Shown: positions 1-10,118, counted from the first letter of the stretch. The stretch: 64,000 nucleotides of DNA from Leptobrachium leishanense (GCA_009667805.1 CM019070.1:54483735-54547734); one strand, 5' to 3'. A program made the numbers and translations. The notes: generated by a model from the sequence alone, not told the origin.

Positions 1-125
1 AGGACTGACTCTGCCCTTTCCAAAGATACCAAACGTGACCAAGTAAAGTATACACAGACAAATAAAAATAGTAAAAATAAACCACGAGAATTTTTTTAAT
101 CAATTTTGTTTAAAGGTAAGATTCA

Positions 126-216
126 GTAATAGATTTATTTATTTGCAAAGTATTTTACCAGGAAGAATACATTGAGCTTTCTCTCGTTTTCAAGTATGTT
201 CTGTACTCCATTGCGG
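126..216 (-). repeat. LINE/SINE 3' tail fragment
   Basis: On the minus strand this is the same conserved tail that ends the SINE at 5,560-5,769 and the LINE fragment at 15,405-15,500: an 'AGGACATAC...GAGAGAAAT...TATCCTTC...GGTAAAAT' order of blocks. No head or coding part is visible, so it cannot be told whether it came from the LINE or the SINE. Confidence 0.6.
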
Positions 217-627
217 TTTTTTTCTTTTAAAGGGCATCCTATTAAATATAGAACCATAAAAAAGGTTTGGATGATAAGATGTAGGATAATAAATGTGCAT
301 GGTGAAAATGATTAAAATCTGAATAGAAATTTACAATATTTTGATATGGCATTCCAATGGAACCATGGCATGTACTGGCCATAGGGACTACAGGGAGATT
401 TCCGGTGGGCCGATGATTCAGTAGGCCAGTGAGAATGCTGGTTCTCCGCACCGTGCACTCCCCTTATTGGGTGAGGTGAGAAATTCCTCACCGTCTATAA
501 AACAGACGCAATCTGCCGCAATCTCATATTGGGGCCACTGTGCTGGTGAGACCCGTTGTGCATCTGCCTCAACTTAAGACACGGTGCGCAGTCAACCTCC
601 GGTATCTGTAGAGCAATTGGTTGAACG
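217..627. other. Unassigned stretch
   Basis: AT-rich sequence with no convincing reading frame, terminal repeat or tandem repeat. Nothing identifiable is seen. Confidence 0.5.
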
Positions 628-637
628 ATGCAGTTGG

Positions 638-702
638 TTTATATTATTATTCGTTATTATTATTCTTTATTTATAAAGCGCCAGCATATTCCGCAGCCAG
701 CA
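638..702 (-). repeat. L2-type LINE 3' tail fragment
   Basis: On the minus strand it reads 'GCTGCGGAATATGCTGGCG' followed by a TTTATAAATAAA-like stretch and an (AAT)-rich end. The same ending closes the L2 LINE at 34,220-34,275 and the fragment at 13,748-13,920. Only the tail is present. Confidence 0.6.
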
Positions 703-979
703 TATATATACTAATTTTGTGCATGTTTGCTTAATTTAAGTGGGCCTGTCTGGATGAAGTCCAGGGCTAAATTTATGTCCCAGTCCAGCCCTGGATGGAA
801 CGTGAGATATACACATAGCAATAATATATTTTGAGTCTGCTGAAAAATATTGATATACAATTTGTCTGGGTCCTACAATAAATAAGGACTCCAAATATGG
901 TTTAAATATCTTGAACAGAAAATTTTAAAATTAGCTCAGCACATGGGTATGTGAAGTGGTTCAGCGCTGACGGAGTTAA

Positions 980-1804
980 AGCAATAAAACTCCTGAACAG
1001 AACACTAGCTCTTCCAGTGCCCCTCCTGAAACTTGTGTCTGTATTGACTTTGCCCTTGTATTAGTCTTGTGATAATAACTGGAATGTTGCAATACTGGGG
1101 CAACATCCACTAGTAGTATGAACATTGTTATTTGAGAATATCTCTATTGCGAGTGTTGACAAATAATTCTACAAGCGTCATTTTTATGTCAACCTCCAAA
1201 CTTTTATTTTAAACATAGACAAGTATTCACAAGTGAAATGTTACTTTGAAAACATATTGATATATCCCAGCAGACTTAACCTAGAAATGACTGTGGAAGG
1301 AGGACATAACATATCCAGGGCTTGATCTTTTAAGATATAGCAGAAGTGAGGTTGTGTTCCAATGTCAAGGAAATAGAAACTAGTGTCAAACACAGCATAT
1401 AGCCTGGCTGTGTGCCCCACTAAGGGTTCTTTATTACAGAAAATATCAACTTTCTTTTAATGGTGTAATGGTACAGGGAATATACAGTGACAGCTAAGAA
1501 GAAAATAGACATGAATGGTGACATTAGTATGGTGATGAAATGGAGAGAAAAAAAAACTCACTCAAGACACTCATGATTTTTGGCAGTCCTATAAAGCTTT
1601 CATAAGTTTTATATCACATTTTTGATTGTTAAAATGGAGGTCATTTTTTTTTTAACTGAAGTAACTTCAGTACCTGGGGGATTCTAAGTTGTCACATAAG
1701 CCTTTTCTGTACGTTAAAATGGAAGGGATAATTTAGAAAAGCCTGTGTAGAATAATGTTCCAATCAAGAATCTATTTCAGGAAGTTCAATGGGATTGCAA
1801 GGTG
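980..1804. other. Unassigned stretch
   Basis: AT-rich, with no coding frame and no clear repeat boundary. A small inverted repeat ('ACTGAAGTAACTTCAGT') near 1,655-1,672 is the only structure noticed. Confidence 0.5.
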
Positions 1805-1828
1805 GTATATATACACACACACACACAC
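1805..1828. repeat. (TA)n(CA)n microsatellite
   Basis: A short run of TA dinucleotides passes directly into about eight CA dinucleotides. Simple sequence repeat. Confidence 0.9.
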
Positions 1829-1991
1829 TTAAGCAGCACGTTATAGGTCACAATTTCTTATTTTGTGCATTCTAGTTTCTACCTTTTAGACAGCAAATAT
1901 TCCACAACAGATTTATTTCTTCAGCGATTTCAACCACCATCGGTAGCAAACGCCGTAGAAAAGAAATCTGTCCTTTTTCAAAGAGCAGAGC

Positions 1992-2165
1992 TAGGGTTGC
2001 CAGGTCAGCCATTTTTTTTCCTGGAACAATATTATTATTTCATGGAGAGGGAGAGCACATGGAAGATGCTACATGGATTCTACATACTGCAGGGTTGCAT
2101 TTTTCATGCACTGCCCATCAACCTGGATAAACTGTTCAGAAAAACATGGCTGATTTGGCAACTCT
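1992..2165. mobile_element. Short MITE with GGGTTGCCAG termini
   Basis: The segment begins TAGGGTTGCCAGGTCAGCCA and ends with the approximate inverse (ATGGCTGATTTGGCAACTCTA read 5' to 3'), about 174 bp apart, with no coding capacity. Related ends occur at 2,910-2,934 and 11,890-11,913, so this is an interspersed family. Superfamily not determined; no clear target duplication could be read. Confidence 0.55.
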
Positions 2166-2167
2166 AA

Positions 2168-2587
2168 GGCTGGGCTGGGGTCAGACGAGCGCAGTGTGAA
2201 CGCAGGTGCAGCCGCACTTTATCACGGCCGTAGTAGCAGCAGATGATGGGCAATGACGGGCAATATACGAAGTACGGCCGCACAAAAGTGTAGCAAGCGG
2301 CTAACAAACGCATTTTTTCTAGAACGTGATACCGCTAGTACTGACGTACAGAGTGCGCTGCGTCCGCTAGTGGCGTGTGTGCAGGATTAGGAGACGTCAG
2401 ACGCTGCTAATGTCCGGCCTACATAACGTCCAGACGCAAAAAGGGTTTTATTGATGATCCGTACAAAATCACGGATGCAAATGCGCAGCGTATGACCGCT
2501 ATCGCGTATTCCGTGAAAAAATACATCCATTCGTTCGAACGCACTTTTTCACGGACTACGTGAAAAATGCGTTCGTCTGACCCTAGC
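2168..2587. mobile_element. Harbinger-like MITE, copy 1
   Basis: Termini GGCTGGG...GGTCAGACGAGCG and CGTCTGACCCTAGCC form inverted repeats that run inward for tens of bases. Both sides are flanked by TAA, the 3-bp TWA-type target typical of PIF/Harbinger elements. About 420 bp, no reading frame, interior rich in CGT/ACG words. Copies 2-4 lie at 3,053, 10,119 and 55,183. Confidence 0.7.
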
Positions 2588-2701
2588 CTAAGCAGAGCAC
2601 ATCACTGGACAAAGTCCTCCTGACTGGTTTGGTCCCCTCCCTAGACTCATTTGCAGGGTATACACACTATAAACCTAGGGTTAACCGCTTAACCATGTGT
2701 T

Positions 2702-2934
2702 GCAGGACACATTGTTTATTCATACTGATGGGTAGAGCATTAAAAATGCAACCCTGCAGCATGTAGAATCCATATGGTGCCAGAAATCAAGGTGGAATCC
2801 CAGGTGTCCTGGCTTGACTTCCTTCCTGCAGCAGGTGAATTATACATGTTGCAGGGCGTCACTATTCCCTGTCCTCCACCTGTATAAAATTGTAATATGT
2901 GTGCAGGAAAGCATGGCTAATCTGGCAACCCTAT
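2702..2934. mobile_element. Fragment related to the GGGTTGCCAG MITE
   Basis: Shares the inner block 'AAAAATGCAACCCTGCAG' (the reverse of a block at 2,088-2,105) and ends ATGGCTAATCTGGCAACCCTA like the family at 1,992-2,165. The left terminus is unclear. Noncoding. Confidence 0.45.
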
Positions 2935-3052
2935 ATAAACTCTACCTATATCAATGATGCGCACACCCCTAATTTTATACAACTGGCCTGAGCTAGCCAG
3001 ATCTCCAGAAAGGTGCCAGAGACCAGAATGGTGGTTTTAGAAGGAATATTAA

Positions 3053-3498
3053 GGCTCGGGTCAGACGATATTTTGTACGGACTGTGCGTCCGTGCAGTGC
3101 GGACGTACTTACTGACTGACAACAAGGTAGTGGCCACACAGTCCGTTTTTTTCACTGACGTATTTTTTGACTGATGTAGCAGGGAAAATAAATTAAAATG
3201 AAAAAACATTCTGTCTGTCAAAAATGCTGGACGTATAAATGCAGTTCGTCTGACCATGTTTCATCACTCACACACAAAGCTACACGGACGTTGCAGACGT
3301 GGCGCACTCCGCACGTCCGTTCTAGCAGTATTACGTTCTTGCCTAACCTGCGTCCATTTGCCGCGTCCGCCATGCGTCCGCACTTCCGTGTGGACGTACT
3401 ACGTGTGTGGGTCTCTATTGGTCAGAATGCTATGCTGCCACGGACGTACAAATGTGCGGCAACACGGACGTGATGACTGCGCTCGTCTGACCCCAGCC
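3053..3498. mobile_element. Harbinger-like MITE, copy 2
   Basis: Termini GGCTCGGGTCAGACGA and CTCGTCTGACCCCAGCC are inverted repeats of about 446 bp separation. Flanks read TTAA on both sides, so the duplication is TTAA or a 3-bp TWA within it. The long open frames here (for example 3,198-3,473 plus) are compositional and differ from copy to copy. Confidence 0.7.
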
Positions 3499-3875
3499 TT
3501 AACCCATATCAGTGCTGGCCTGATGTAGCTCCCATTTATCACCATTCCAACACACGCAAGCCTCTACTTTTAGTAAAATAAACTACTTTATTTTTCGCTC
3601 CATAAGATGCACTTTTTCCCCCCAAAAGAGTGGGGGGAAAAGTGTGTGAGTCTTATGGAGCGAATACTGCAAAGTGCACGTTGCAGTGTTCTGCTCCCTG
3701 CGAGCGTCCGAAGCTATGGAGCTTCAGCGCTGGCATGGGGGAACCACGTAACCAGCCGAGTTCTCGCTAGATCGCGGCTGGTCACATGGCTCGCCCAGGC
3801 GAGCGCCCAAGCTCAATGCTGCTGGACGCTCAGAGGGAGCCGAACACGCGGCGGCAGCAGGAGGTGAGCTGGGGC

Positions 3876-4355
3876 CTGGGGGCAGTATCCATGAGAGCTG
3901 CTGGGGCAGTATATCCATGAGAGCTGCTGGGGCAATATCCATGAAAGGAGCTGGGGCATATCCATGAGAGGAGCTGGGGCATTATCCATGAGTGGAGCTG
4001 GGGCATTATCCATGAGTGGAGCTGGGGCATATCCATGAGAGGAGCTGGGACATTTCCATGAGAGGAGCTGGGGCATTATCCATGAGAGCAGCTGGGGCAT
4101 TATCCATGAGAGCAGCTGGGGCATATCCATGAGAGCAGCTGGGGCATATCCATGAGAACAGCTGGGGCATTATCCATGAGAGGAGCTGGGGCATATCCAT
4201 GAGAGCAGCTGGGGCATTATCCATGAGAGGAGCTGGGGCATTATCCATGAGAGGAGCTGGGGCATATCCATGAGAGGAGCTGGGGCAATATCCATGAGAG
4301 GAGCTGGGGCATATCCATGAGAGGAGCTGGGGCAATATCCATGAGAGCAGCTGGG
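3876..4355. repeat. 23/24-bp tandem satellite, left block
   Basis: About 20 tandem units of the type 'CATATCCATGAGAGGAGCTG' plus GGG, alternating between a 23-base form (..GGGGCATATCC..) and a 24-base form (..GGGGCATTATCC..). Units vary mainly at GAGAGGAGC / GAGAGCAGC / GAGAGCTGC. The minus strand lacks stops in all three frames for long stretches, producing meaningless open frames. The array is cut at 4,355 by the gypsy insertion and resumes at 9,263. Confidence 0.9.
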
Positions 4356-4950
4356 TGTCAGGGATCTCTACCGCCGATCCTGGGTTGCGCTCCGGTCCCG
4401 GGCGCTGGCGGGCATTCCGACGCTCGTAGCGTCTATCAATCCTCCTCCCTCGTGGCTCAGCTGCAGAGTGAACCGCGCGTGCGCACGTTTTCCCGGGCTA
4501 ACAAAGAGCGTTGTACGCAGGGACGCTCAGAACGGCCGACGGCAGTCCGCACGTCATCAGACACCGCCCGGGAGGTTCCCCATAAAAAGTCACCTGGCTG
4601 ATAGTTCCATACTAGTTTGTTCTAGTCTGTTGCGCTTGATATTTTCTTGTTTCCTGAGACCGTGATTCTGACCTCTGCCTGGATATATGACTACGCTGAC
4701 TGCTTTAACCCTTCGACCTCTGCCTGGATATATTACTACGCTGACTGCTTTAACCCTTCGACCTCTGCCTGGATATATTACTACGCTGACTGCTTTAACC
4801 CTTCGACCTCTGCCTGGATATATTACTACGCTGCCTGCTTTAACCCTTCGACCTCTGCCTGGATATATGACTACGCTATCATACCGCCTAGTTATAGGTA
4901 CGTCTTGCATATTGGTTCCAACGCTGTCACTGCTACGTGCAACCCTGACA
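4356..4950 (+). repeat. 5' LTR of the gypsy element
   Basis: 595 bp, TGTCAGG...CCTGACA. GC-rich upstream part with a CATAAAAAG box near 4,580 that could serve as TATA element. The downstream half (4,671-4,870) is a 45-bp tandem array (unit starts GACCTCTGCCTGGATATAT), close to five units. A primer-binding site would be expected right after 4,950; the sequence there starts TAACAAACTAGTC and I could not assign it to a tRNA. Confidence 0.93.
4671..4880 (+). repeat. 45-bp tandem array inside the 5' LTR
   Basis: Units of 45 bases from GACCTCTGCCTGGATATATK to CTTTAACCCTTC, almost identical; the last is partial. The same array with the same unit number lies in the 3' LTR (8,981-9,190), as expected if the repeat existed before insertion and both LTRs were copied from one template. 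Confidence 0.9.
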
Positions 4951-4967
4951 TAACAAACTAGTCTACT

Positions 4968-5559
4968 GTGGAACCAGCAAGTGTACCAGAGACTCTGGCC
5001 GCCATTGCCCAACAGCTTAATATATTGACTCTGTGCAATCTGTGCAAGCTTTGGAAGCCAATCAAACAGCGATGCAGGTGCACCAAGATCGTCTGGAACA
5101 AGGATTAGCGAGCAGCAGTACCTCACGACCTGTGGCTGAGCCCCCAACGCTTCCTCTGGATACTGCTGCTATGGGTCCAGAACCTTACGTGTCCCCACCA
5201 GAGAAATTTGATGGAGATCGAAAACAGTTCCGCTGTTTCATAACGTCATGTCAAATAATGTTTTCCCTACAGAGACGTACCTATAACACCGACTTCGCAC
5301 GAGTCAGATCAGTGATATCATTACTAACGGGTAGGCCTCAACGATGGGCTCATCATTTGTTACGAACCCACAATCCCCTATTGAACAGCTGGAGCACTTT
5401 CTATAAAGCTATGGAAGAGATGTATGATGACCCCCATCGGGTGACCAATGCGGCCCAGGCTCTAGACAACCTAAAACAGGGGAGAAATGATGTAGAAGAA
5501 TACATTACGGACTTCAAACACTTGGCCCTTGAATCAGAGTGGAATGAACCAGCTCTTAT
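4968..5559 (+). pseudogene. gypsy gag, 5' part
   Basis: Capsid/nucleocapsid precursor of the Ty3/gypsy element. The likely original start lies at 4,968, where a GTG stands where an ATG would be expected (reading V-E-P-A-S-V-P-E-T-L). A frameshift near 5,025-5,033 moves the frame, and the open part runs from 5,033. The capsid-like region includes 'PEKFDGDRKQFRCFI' and 'RPQRWAHHLL', typical of gypsy Gag. The frame stays open to the SINE insertion at about 5,560, where it breaks off inside the motif that normally continues into 'FRKGLSEALKDEL' (5,771 onward). Not functional as it stands. Confidence 0.85.
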
Positions 5560-5769
5560 AGCTCTAGTACCGACTGGGTGGAGTAGAGGTAATGTCACCG
5601 CTCTGCATGGAGAGATCCTGTGGAGTCATGGGTTCGATCCCAGCGAGCACCTCTCCAGTAAGTGTCCTTGGCAAGACACCTAACGGTACATACTCGCCAC
5701 CCAGGACATACTTGAAAACGAGAGAAATCTCAATGTATCCTTCCTGGTAAAATCCTTTCACAAAAAAAA
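5560..5769 (+). mobile_element. tRNA-derived SINE inside gag
   Basis: About 210 bp. The head carries an RNA polymerase III A-box-like stretch (ACTGGGTGGAGTAGAGG) and a clear B box GGGTTCGATCCC at about 5,630-5,641. The body is followed by the tail 'CCCAGGACATAC...TATCCTTCCTGGTAAAAT', then an A-run (5,761-5,769). The tail is shared with the LINE fragment at 15,405-17,150. A clean target duplication could not be read. Introduces stops into gag. Confidence 0.8.
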
Positions 5770-5770
5770 A

Positions 5771-7354
5771 TTCCGGAAAGGATTGTCTGAAGCATTGAAG
5801 GACGAGCTAGCAAGAACCGGGGTACCTCCGTCATTGGACAAGACTATGTCCTTATGTATTGAAATCGACAGTCGATTAAGAGAAAGGCGTGTTGAATGCG
5901 CCAGCAGTCATCAATCCACACCTATCAGAAAATCCGTCCTTCCGCCACCTTCCATGTCCTCCATACCCACCGATAATGATGAAGAACCCATGCAAGTCGG
6001 GGCAGCTAGAGGACCATTGACAGAAGCCGAGAAATCAAGGAGACGCTCTTTAGGCCTATGCATGTACTGCGGCCGTGCAGGGCATCAAGTCCGGGAATGT
6101 CGCGAGAAGCCTAACACCCGTATGGGTAAGCCTTTAGCCCTTCCCGCCTTTGTATCCGTTAAAAGCATCCGCACTGTCATGTCCACCCATCTCATAGTAC
6201 CCTTGTCTTTACAGTGGGACGGCCGTATAACCACGCTCAACGCCATGATTGATTCCGGGGCCAGCAGCTGCTTCTTGGACACTGAGGTAACACAGTCCCT
6301 CGGAATACCCACTACTTCTAAAAAGCAGCCTTACCCCATCCAATTATTAGACGGAAGCTCTCCTCAATCAGGTCCCGTGACCCTAGAAACCATACCTCTC
6401 CTAGCCACCATAGGGGAGCAACCACAAGACATGCTCATCTTTGATATCGTGCCTTCAGCAGCGTTCCCAGCCGTCCTTGGTCTTAGCTGGTTAAGAAGAA
6501 AAAATCCTGCTATCGATTGGACTAGTGGCACCATTACCTTCAACCAGAAAGACTTCTCTACAACCTCAGAAATCCCTCAAACACAGATCCATACTGCAGC
6601 TATGTGCACAGAAATACCCAAAGCTTATCAGGACTTGCATAGTGTGTTCGAGAAAAAAGGAGCAGACGATCTACCACCATTCAGAGCCTACGATTGTCCA
6701 ATTGATCTTCTTCCTGGTGCCCCCATTCCTCACAGCAGAATATACCCGTTGTCCGAACCAGAATTAGAGTCCCTCAAAGAATATATCTCAGAGAACCTGA
6801 AAAAAGGCTTTATACGTTCTTCGACATCTCCTGCAGGAGCACCCATCTTCTTCGTAGGAAAGAAAGACGGGGGTCTCCGCCCTTGTGTGGACTACCGTGC
6901 CTTAAATAATATTACGATTAAAAACAAATATCCTCTGCCTTTAATATCCGAACTCATGGATCGACTAAAAACCTCGTCAGTGTTTACTACACTTGATTTA
7001 CGAGGTGCGTACAATCTGGTGAGAATACGAGATGGAGACGAATGGAAGACGGCCTTCAGGTCCAGGTATGGACATTTTGAATATTTGGTAATGCCATATG
7101 GTCTCTGCAATGCCCCTGCCACGTTTCAGAGATTCCTCAATGATATTTTCCAAGACAACCTGGACTGTTACGTAATAGCATATTTGGATGACATATTAAT
7201 TTATTCTGACACTGCTGAAACACATAGAAAGCATGTAAGAACCGTATTGCTACGTCTATTGAAAAACAAACTGTATGTAAAGCTGGAAAAATGTTTATTC
7301 GATACACAACGTATTGACTTTCTTGGTTTCATCATTACCCCCGGGCATATCTAG
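5771..7354 (+). pseudogene. gypsy gag 3' end, protease and reverse transcriptase
   Basis: Continues the gag frame after the SINE. A CCHC zinc knuckle (C-x2-C-x4-H-x4-C) is encoded at 6,059-6,100. The aspartic protease active site DSGA is at 6,251-6,262, followed by the 'VLGLSWLRRKNPAIDW' region. Reverse transcriptase motifs follow: 'GGLRPCVDYRALN' near 6,870-6,905, 'LDLRGAYN', and the catalytic YLDD at 7,181-7,192. A TAG stop at 7,352-7,354 replaces one codon in the 'GHI-x-MDP' stretch that normally reads through into the connection domain. The next segment is in the same frame, so this is a point nonsense change. Confidence 0.9.
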
Positions 7355-7684
7355 ATGGATCCAGCCAAGATAGAAGCAGTCACGAAGTGGCCAGCTCCTG
7401 CCAACAGAAAGGGGGTCCAGTGTTTTTTGGGGTTCTGCAACTTTTACAGAAAATTTGTAAAGAATTTCTCTAAGATAGCAAAACCATTGACTGACTTAAC
7501 CCGTATCCATACCCGTTTTTCTTGGTCTATAGCAGCTCAAGACGCCTTTGATCTATTAAAAAGGACTATCACTACCTCACCCATCCTCTCGATTCCAGAT
7601 CCCTCTCATCCATATACCCTAGAGGTAGATGCCTCGGCTTTCGCTTTTGGAGCCGTTTTATCTCAAAGACAAAAAGAAACGTAA
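7355..7684 (+). pseudogene. gypsy RT connection and start of RNase H
   Basis: Same frame as the upstream pol segment. Contains 'FLGFCNFYRKFVKNFSKIA', the conserved post-RT connection, and the RNase H start 'LEVDASAFAFGAVLSQ' with its first catalytic Asp. It ends at a TAA (7,682-7,684) where pol normally continues into 'LHPVSFFSKTL'. A second nonsense change, not a frameshift. Confidence 0.88.
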
Positions 7685-7687
7685 GTA

Positions 7688-8650
7688 ATGCATCCTGTAT
7701 CATTTTTTTCCAAAACCCTTTCCGCAGCCGAAAAAAATTATGATGTCGGAGAGAGAGAATTGCTGGCAATCAAACTGTCTCTGGAAGAATGGCGTCATCT
7801 CCTTGAAGTCGCTCGTCACCCAGTTTCCATCCTTACTGACCATCGGAACCTGGAATACCTACAGCAAGCACGCAGATTGAAACCAAGACAAGCACGATGG
7901 GCTCTTTTCTTCAGTCGTTTCAACATGCATATCACATACAGACCTGGTAGCAAAAACGGGAAAGCCGTTGCCTTGTCAAGGGCTAAAGATAACATCCCAG
8001 TAATCAATGACGATTTCATACTACCCAGAACCTGTTTCGCCACGATTAAATTATCACTCTGGGACATAATAAAACAGAATACACCCCCTATCGATCAAGC
8101 AGTTCCTTCAATGGCACTGACCGCGCAGAACGGATTTCTATTCCACCATCAGAAGGTATTTGTGCCGTCTACAGCAGTACTGTCCGTCCTTCAATATTGT
8201 CATGACTCCCCCCTAGGGGGTCATGGGGGTATACATAAGACACTGGATCTAATAAACCGCTTCTTCTGGTGGCCTCGTCTACAGAAGGATACCATATCTA
8301 ATTTTCCGATTACCAAGGTTGTTTCTTCTTCGGCAGTACGGCTTCGCTTGCCTGATGAGTACAAGATCCACCCAGTTTTTCACGTCTCTCTTCTCCATCC
8401 TTCGGAGTCGGATCCCTTCCCTAATCGCACTCCTTCCCGTCCAGGTCCTGTAGTGGCTGTGAACGATGATGAGTATGAAGTGCAGGAGATATTGGATTCC
8501 CGTTTCCGCCGTCGTCGCCTGGAGTTTCTGGTTCACTGGACTGGCTATGGCCCTGAGGAGGACTCCTGGGTTTCCGCCGTTGATGTCTGCGCTCCTGACC
8601 TTGTTCATGCTTTCCACACGGCTCACCCGACGTGCCCCCGGAGTGGTCGC
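7688..8650 (+). pseudogene. gypsy RNase H, integrase remnant and chromodomain
   Basis: RNase H continues with 'GERELLAIKLSLEEWRHLLE' and the 'LTDHRNLEYL' Asp motif. The integrase zinc-finger start is present (HDSPLGGHGGIHKTLDLIN...WWPRLQKD), but the sequence then jumps at about 8,296-8,305 to 'LPDEYKIHPVFHVSLLHP', the C-terminal region. The CC half of the HHCC finger and the whole D,D-35-E core are missing. The join is in frame. A chromodomain follows (about 8,475-8,625, 'YEVQEILDSR...LVHWTGYGPEEDSW') with its aromatic residues intact. The open frame then runs into the 3' LTR. Confidence 0.9.
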
Positions 8651-8652
8651 CT

Positions 8653-8665
8653 TGTTGGGGGGCTC
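8653..8665 (+). promoter_or_regulatory. Polypurine tract
   Basis: A G-rich run (TTGGGGGGCTC) lies immediately before the 3' LTR, in the position used as plus-strand primer by LTR retrotransposons. Confidence 0.6.
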
Positions 8666-9262
8666 TGTCAGGGATCCCTACCGCCGATCCCGGGTTGCGC
8701 TCCGGTCCCGGGCGCTGGCGGGCATTCCGACGCTCGTAGCGTCTATCAATCCTCCTCCCTCGTGGCTCAGCTGCAGAGTGAACCGCGCGTGCGCACGTTT
8801 TCCCGGGCTAACAAAGAACGTTGTACGCAGGGACGCTCAGAACGGCCGACGGCAGTCCGCACGTCATCAGACACCACCCGGGAGGTTCCCCATAAAAAGT
8901 CACCTGGCTGATAGTTCCATACTAGTTTGTTCTAGTCTGTTGCGCTTGATATTTTCTTGTTTCCTGAGACCGTGATTCTGACCTCTGCCTGGATATATGA
9001 CTACGCTGACTGCTTTAACCCTTCGACCTCTGCCTGGATATATTACTACGCTGACTGCTTTAACCCTCCGACCTCTGCCTGGATATATTACTACGCTGAC
9101 TGCTTTAACCCTTCGACCTCTGCCTGGATATATTACTACGCTGCCTGCTTTAACCCTTCGACCTCTGCCTGGATATATGACTACGCTATCATCATACCGC
9201 CTAGCTATAGGTACGTCTTGCATATTGGTTCCAATGCTGTCACCGCTACGTGCAACCTGACA
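8666..9262 (+). repeat. 3' LTR of the gypsy element
   Basis: 597 bp, TGTCAGG...CCTGACA, aligned with the 5' LTR over its whole length. About ten substitutions or small indels were noticed, including an extra ATC near 9,190. Contains the same 45-bp array at 8,981-9,190. Confidence 0.93.
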
Positions 9263-10033
9263 CTGGGGCATATCCATGAGAGCAGCTGGGGCATATCCAT
9301 GAGAGCAGCTGGGGCATATCCATGAGAGGAGCTGGGGCATTATCCATGAGAGCTCCTGGGGCATTATCCATGAGAGAAGCTGGGGCAATATCCATGAGAG
9401 CTCCTGGGGCCATATCCATGAGAAATCCCGGGGCATATCCATGAGAGGAGCTGGGGCAATATCCATGAGAGGAGCTGGGGCATATCCATGAGAGCTGCTG
9501 GGGCAATATCCATGAGAGGAGCTGGGGCATTATATCCATGAGAGCAGCTGGGGCAATATCCATGAGAGGAGCTGGGGCATTATCCATGAGAGGAGCTGGG
9601 GCATAATCCATGAGAGCTCCTGGGGCATTATCCATGAGAGCTCCTGGGGCAATATTCTTGAGAAATCCCGGGGCATATCCATGAGAGGAGCTGGGGCAAT
9701 ATCCATGAGAAGAGCTGGGGCATATCCATGAGAGCTGCTGGGGCAATATCCATGAGAGGAGCTGGGGCATATCCATGAGAGCTGCTGGGGCAATATCCAT
9801 GAGAGGAGCTGGGGCATTATCCATGAGAGGAGCTGAGGCATTATCCATGAGAGGAGCTGGGGCATATCCATGAGAGGAGCTGGGCATATCCATGAGAGCT
9901 GCTGGGGCAATATCCATGAGAGCTCCTGGGGCAATATCCATGAGAGCTCCTGGGGCAATATCCATGAGAGCTCCTGGGGCATATCCATGAGAGCTCCTGG
10001 GGCATATCCATGAGAGCTGCTGGGGCATATCCA
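9263..10033. repeat. 23/24-bp tandem satellite, right block
   Basis: About 32 units of the same satellite as 3,876-4,355, with more variants (GAGAGCTCCTGG, GAGAAATCCCGG) and signs of higher-order repetition: a block at about 9,400-9,560 resembles one at 9,640-9,800. Open frames up to about 260 codons on the minus strand are translations of the repeat and carry no protein signature. Confidence 0.9.
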
Positions 10034-10118
10034 TTATTACACTATTTGATTCAGAATATTTTTTTTCCTGTTTTCCTCCTCTAAAAACTAGGTGCGTCTT
10101 ATGGTCAGGTGCGTCTTA

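Larger units (their letters stand above)
1..975 (-). mobile_element. Decayed, interrupted copy of the TTAA hairpin element
   Basis: Bases 1-50 read, on the minus strand, like the conserved start of the hairpin section seen at 24,420-24,470 (a 'TTTGGTAT...GGAAAGG' block). Bases 815-975 match the terminal part of the copy at 51,450-52,621 (shared blocks around 'GTCTGCTG', 'GTCTGGGT' and 'GAGCTCAGCACAT') and stop at a TTAA at 976-979. The interior is replaced by unrelated sequence and two LINE-type tails. The copy continues beyond the window. The link between the two pieces is inference from order and orientation. Confidence 0.45.
4356..9262 (+). mobile_element. Ty3/gypsy chromovirus, two LTRs, defective
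   Basis: A complete provirus-like layout: 5' LTR, gag, protease, reverse transcriptase, RNase H, remnant integrase, chromodomain, polypurine run, 3' LTR. It is flanked by a 5-bp duplication CTGGG (4,351-4,355 and 9,263-9,267) copied from the satellite. LTR ends are TGTCAGG and CCTGACA. The two LTRs differ at only about ten positions by eye, which argues for a fairly recent insertion. It cannot be autonomous: a SINE sits in gag, two in-frame stops interrupt pol, there is a frameshift near the start of gag, and the integrase catalytic core is missing. Confidence 0.93.

Noticed and set aside
5560..5645. Possible genuine tRNA gene
   Set aside because: The A and B boxes are there but no cloverleaf could be formed with confidence, and the downstream LINE-like tail and A-run mark it as a SINE.
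7688..8911. 407-codon frame with an intact chromodomain as a possible domesticated host gene
   Set aside because: It starts within RNase H, follows the upstream pol frame after a stop codon, and runs into the 3' LTR. It is a piece of the gypsy element; no splice or promoter evidence for domestication.
3876..10033. Regular 23/24-base repetition that could look like a CRISPR array
   Set aside because: Repeats are contiguous with no unique spacers, the DNA is eukaryotic, and no cas genes are present. It is a satellite.
9246..10034. 262-codon minus-strand open frame, and similar frames at 3,813-4,335
   Set aside because: Translation of the satellite; no stop codons in the unit, other frames equally open, frame changes with unit length, no domain.
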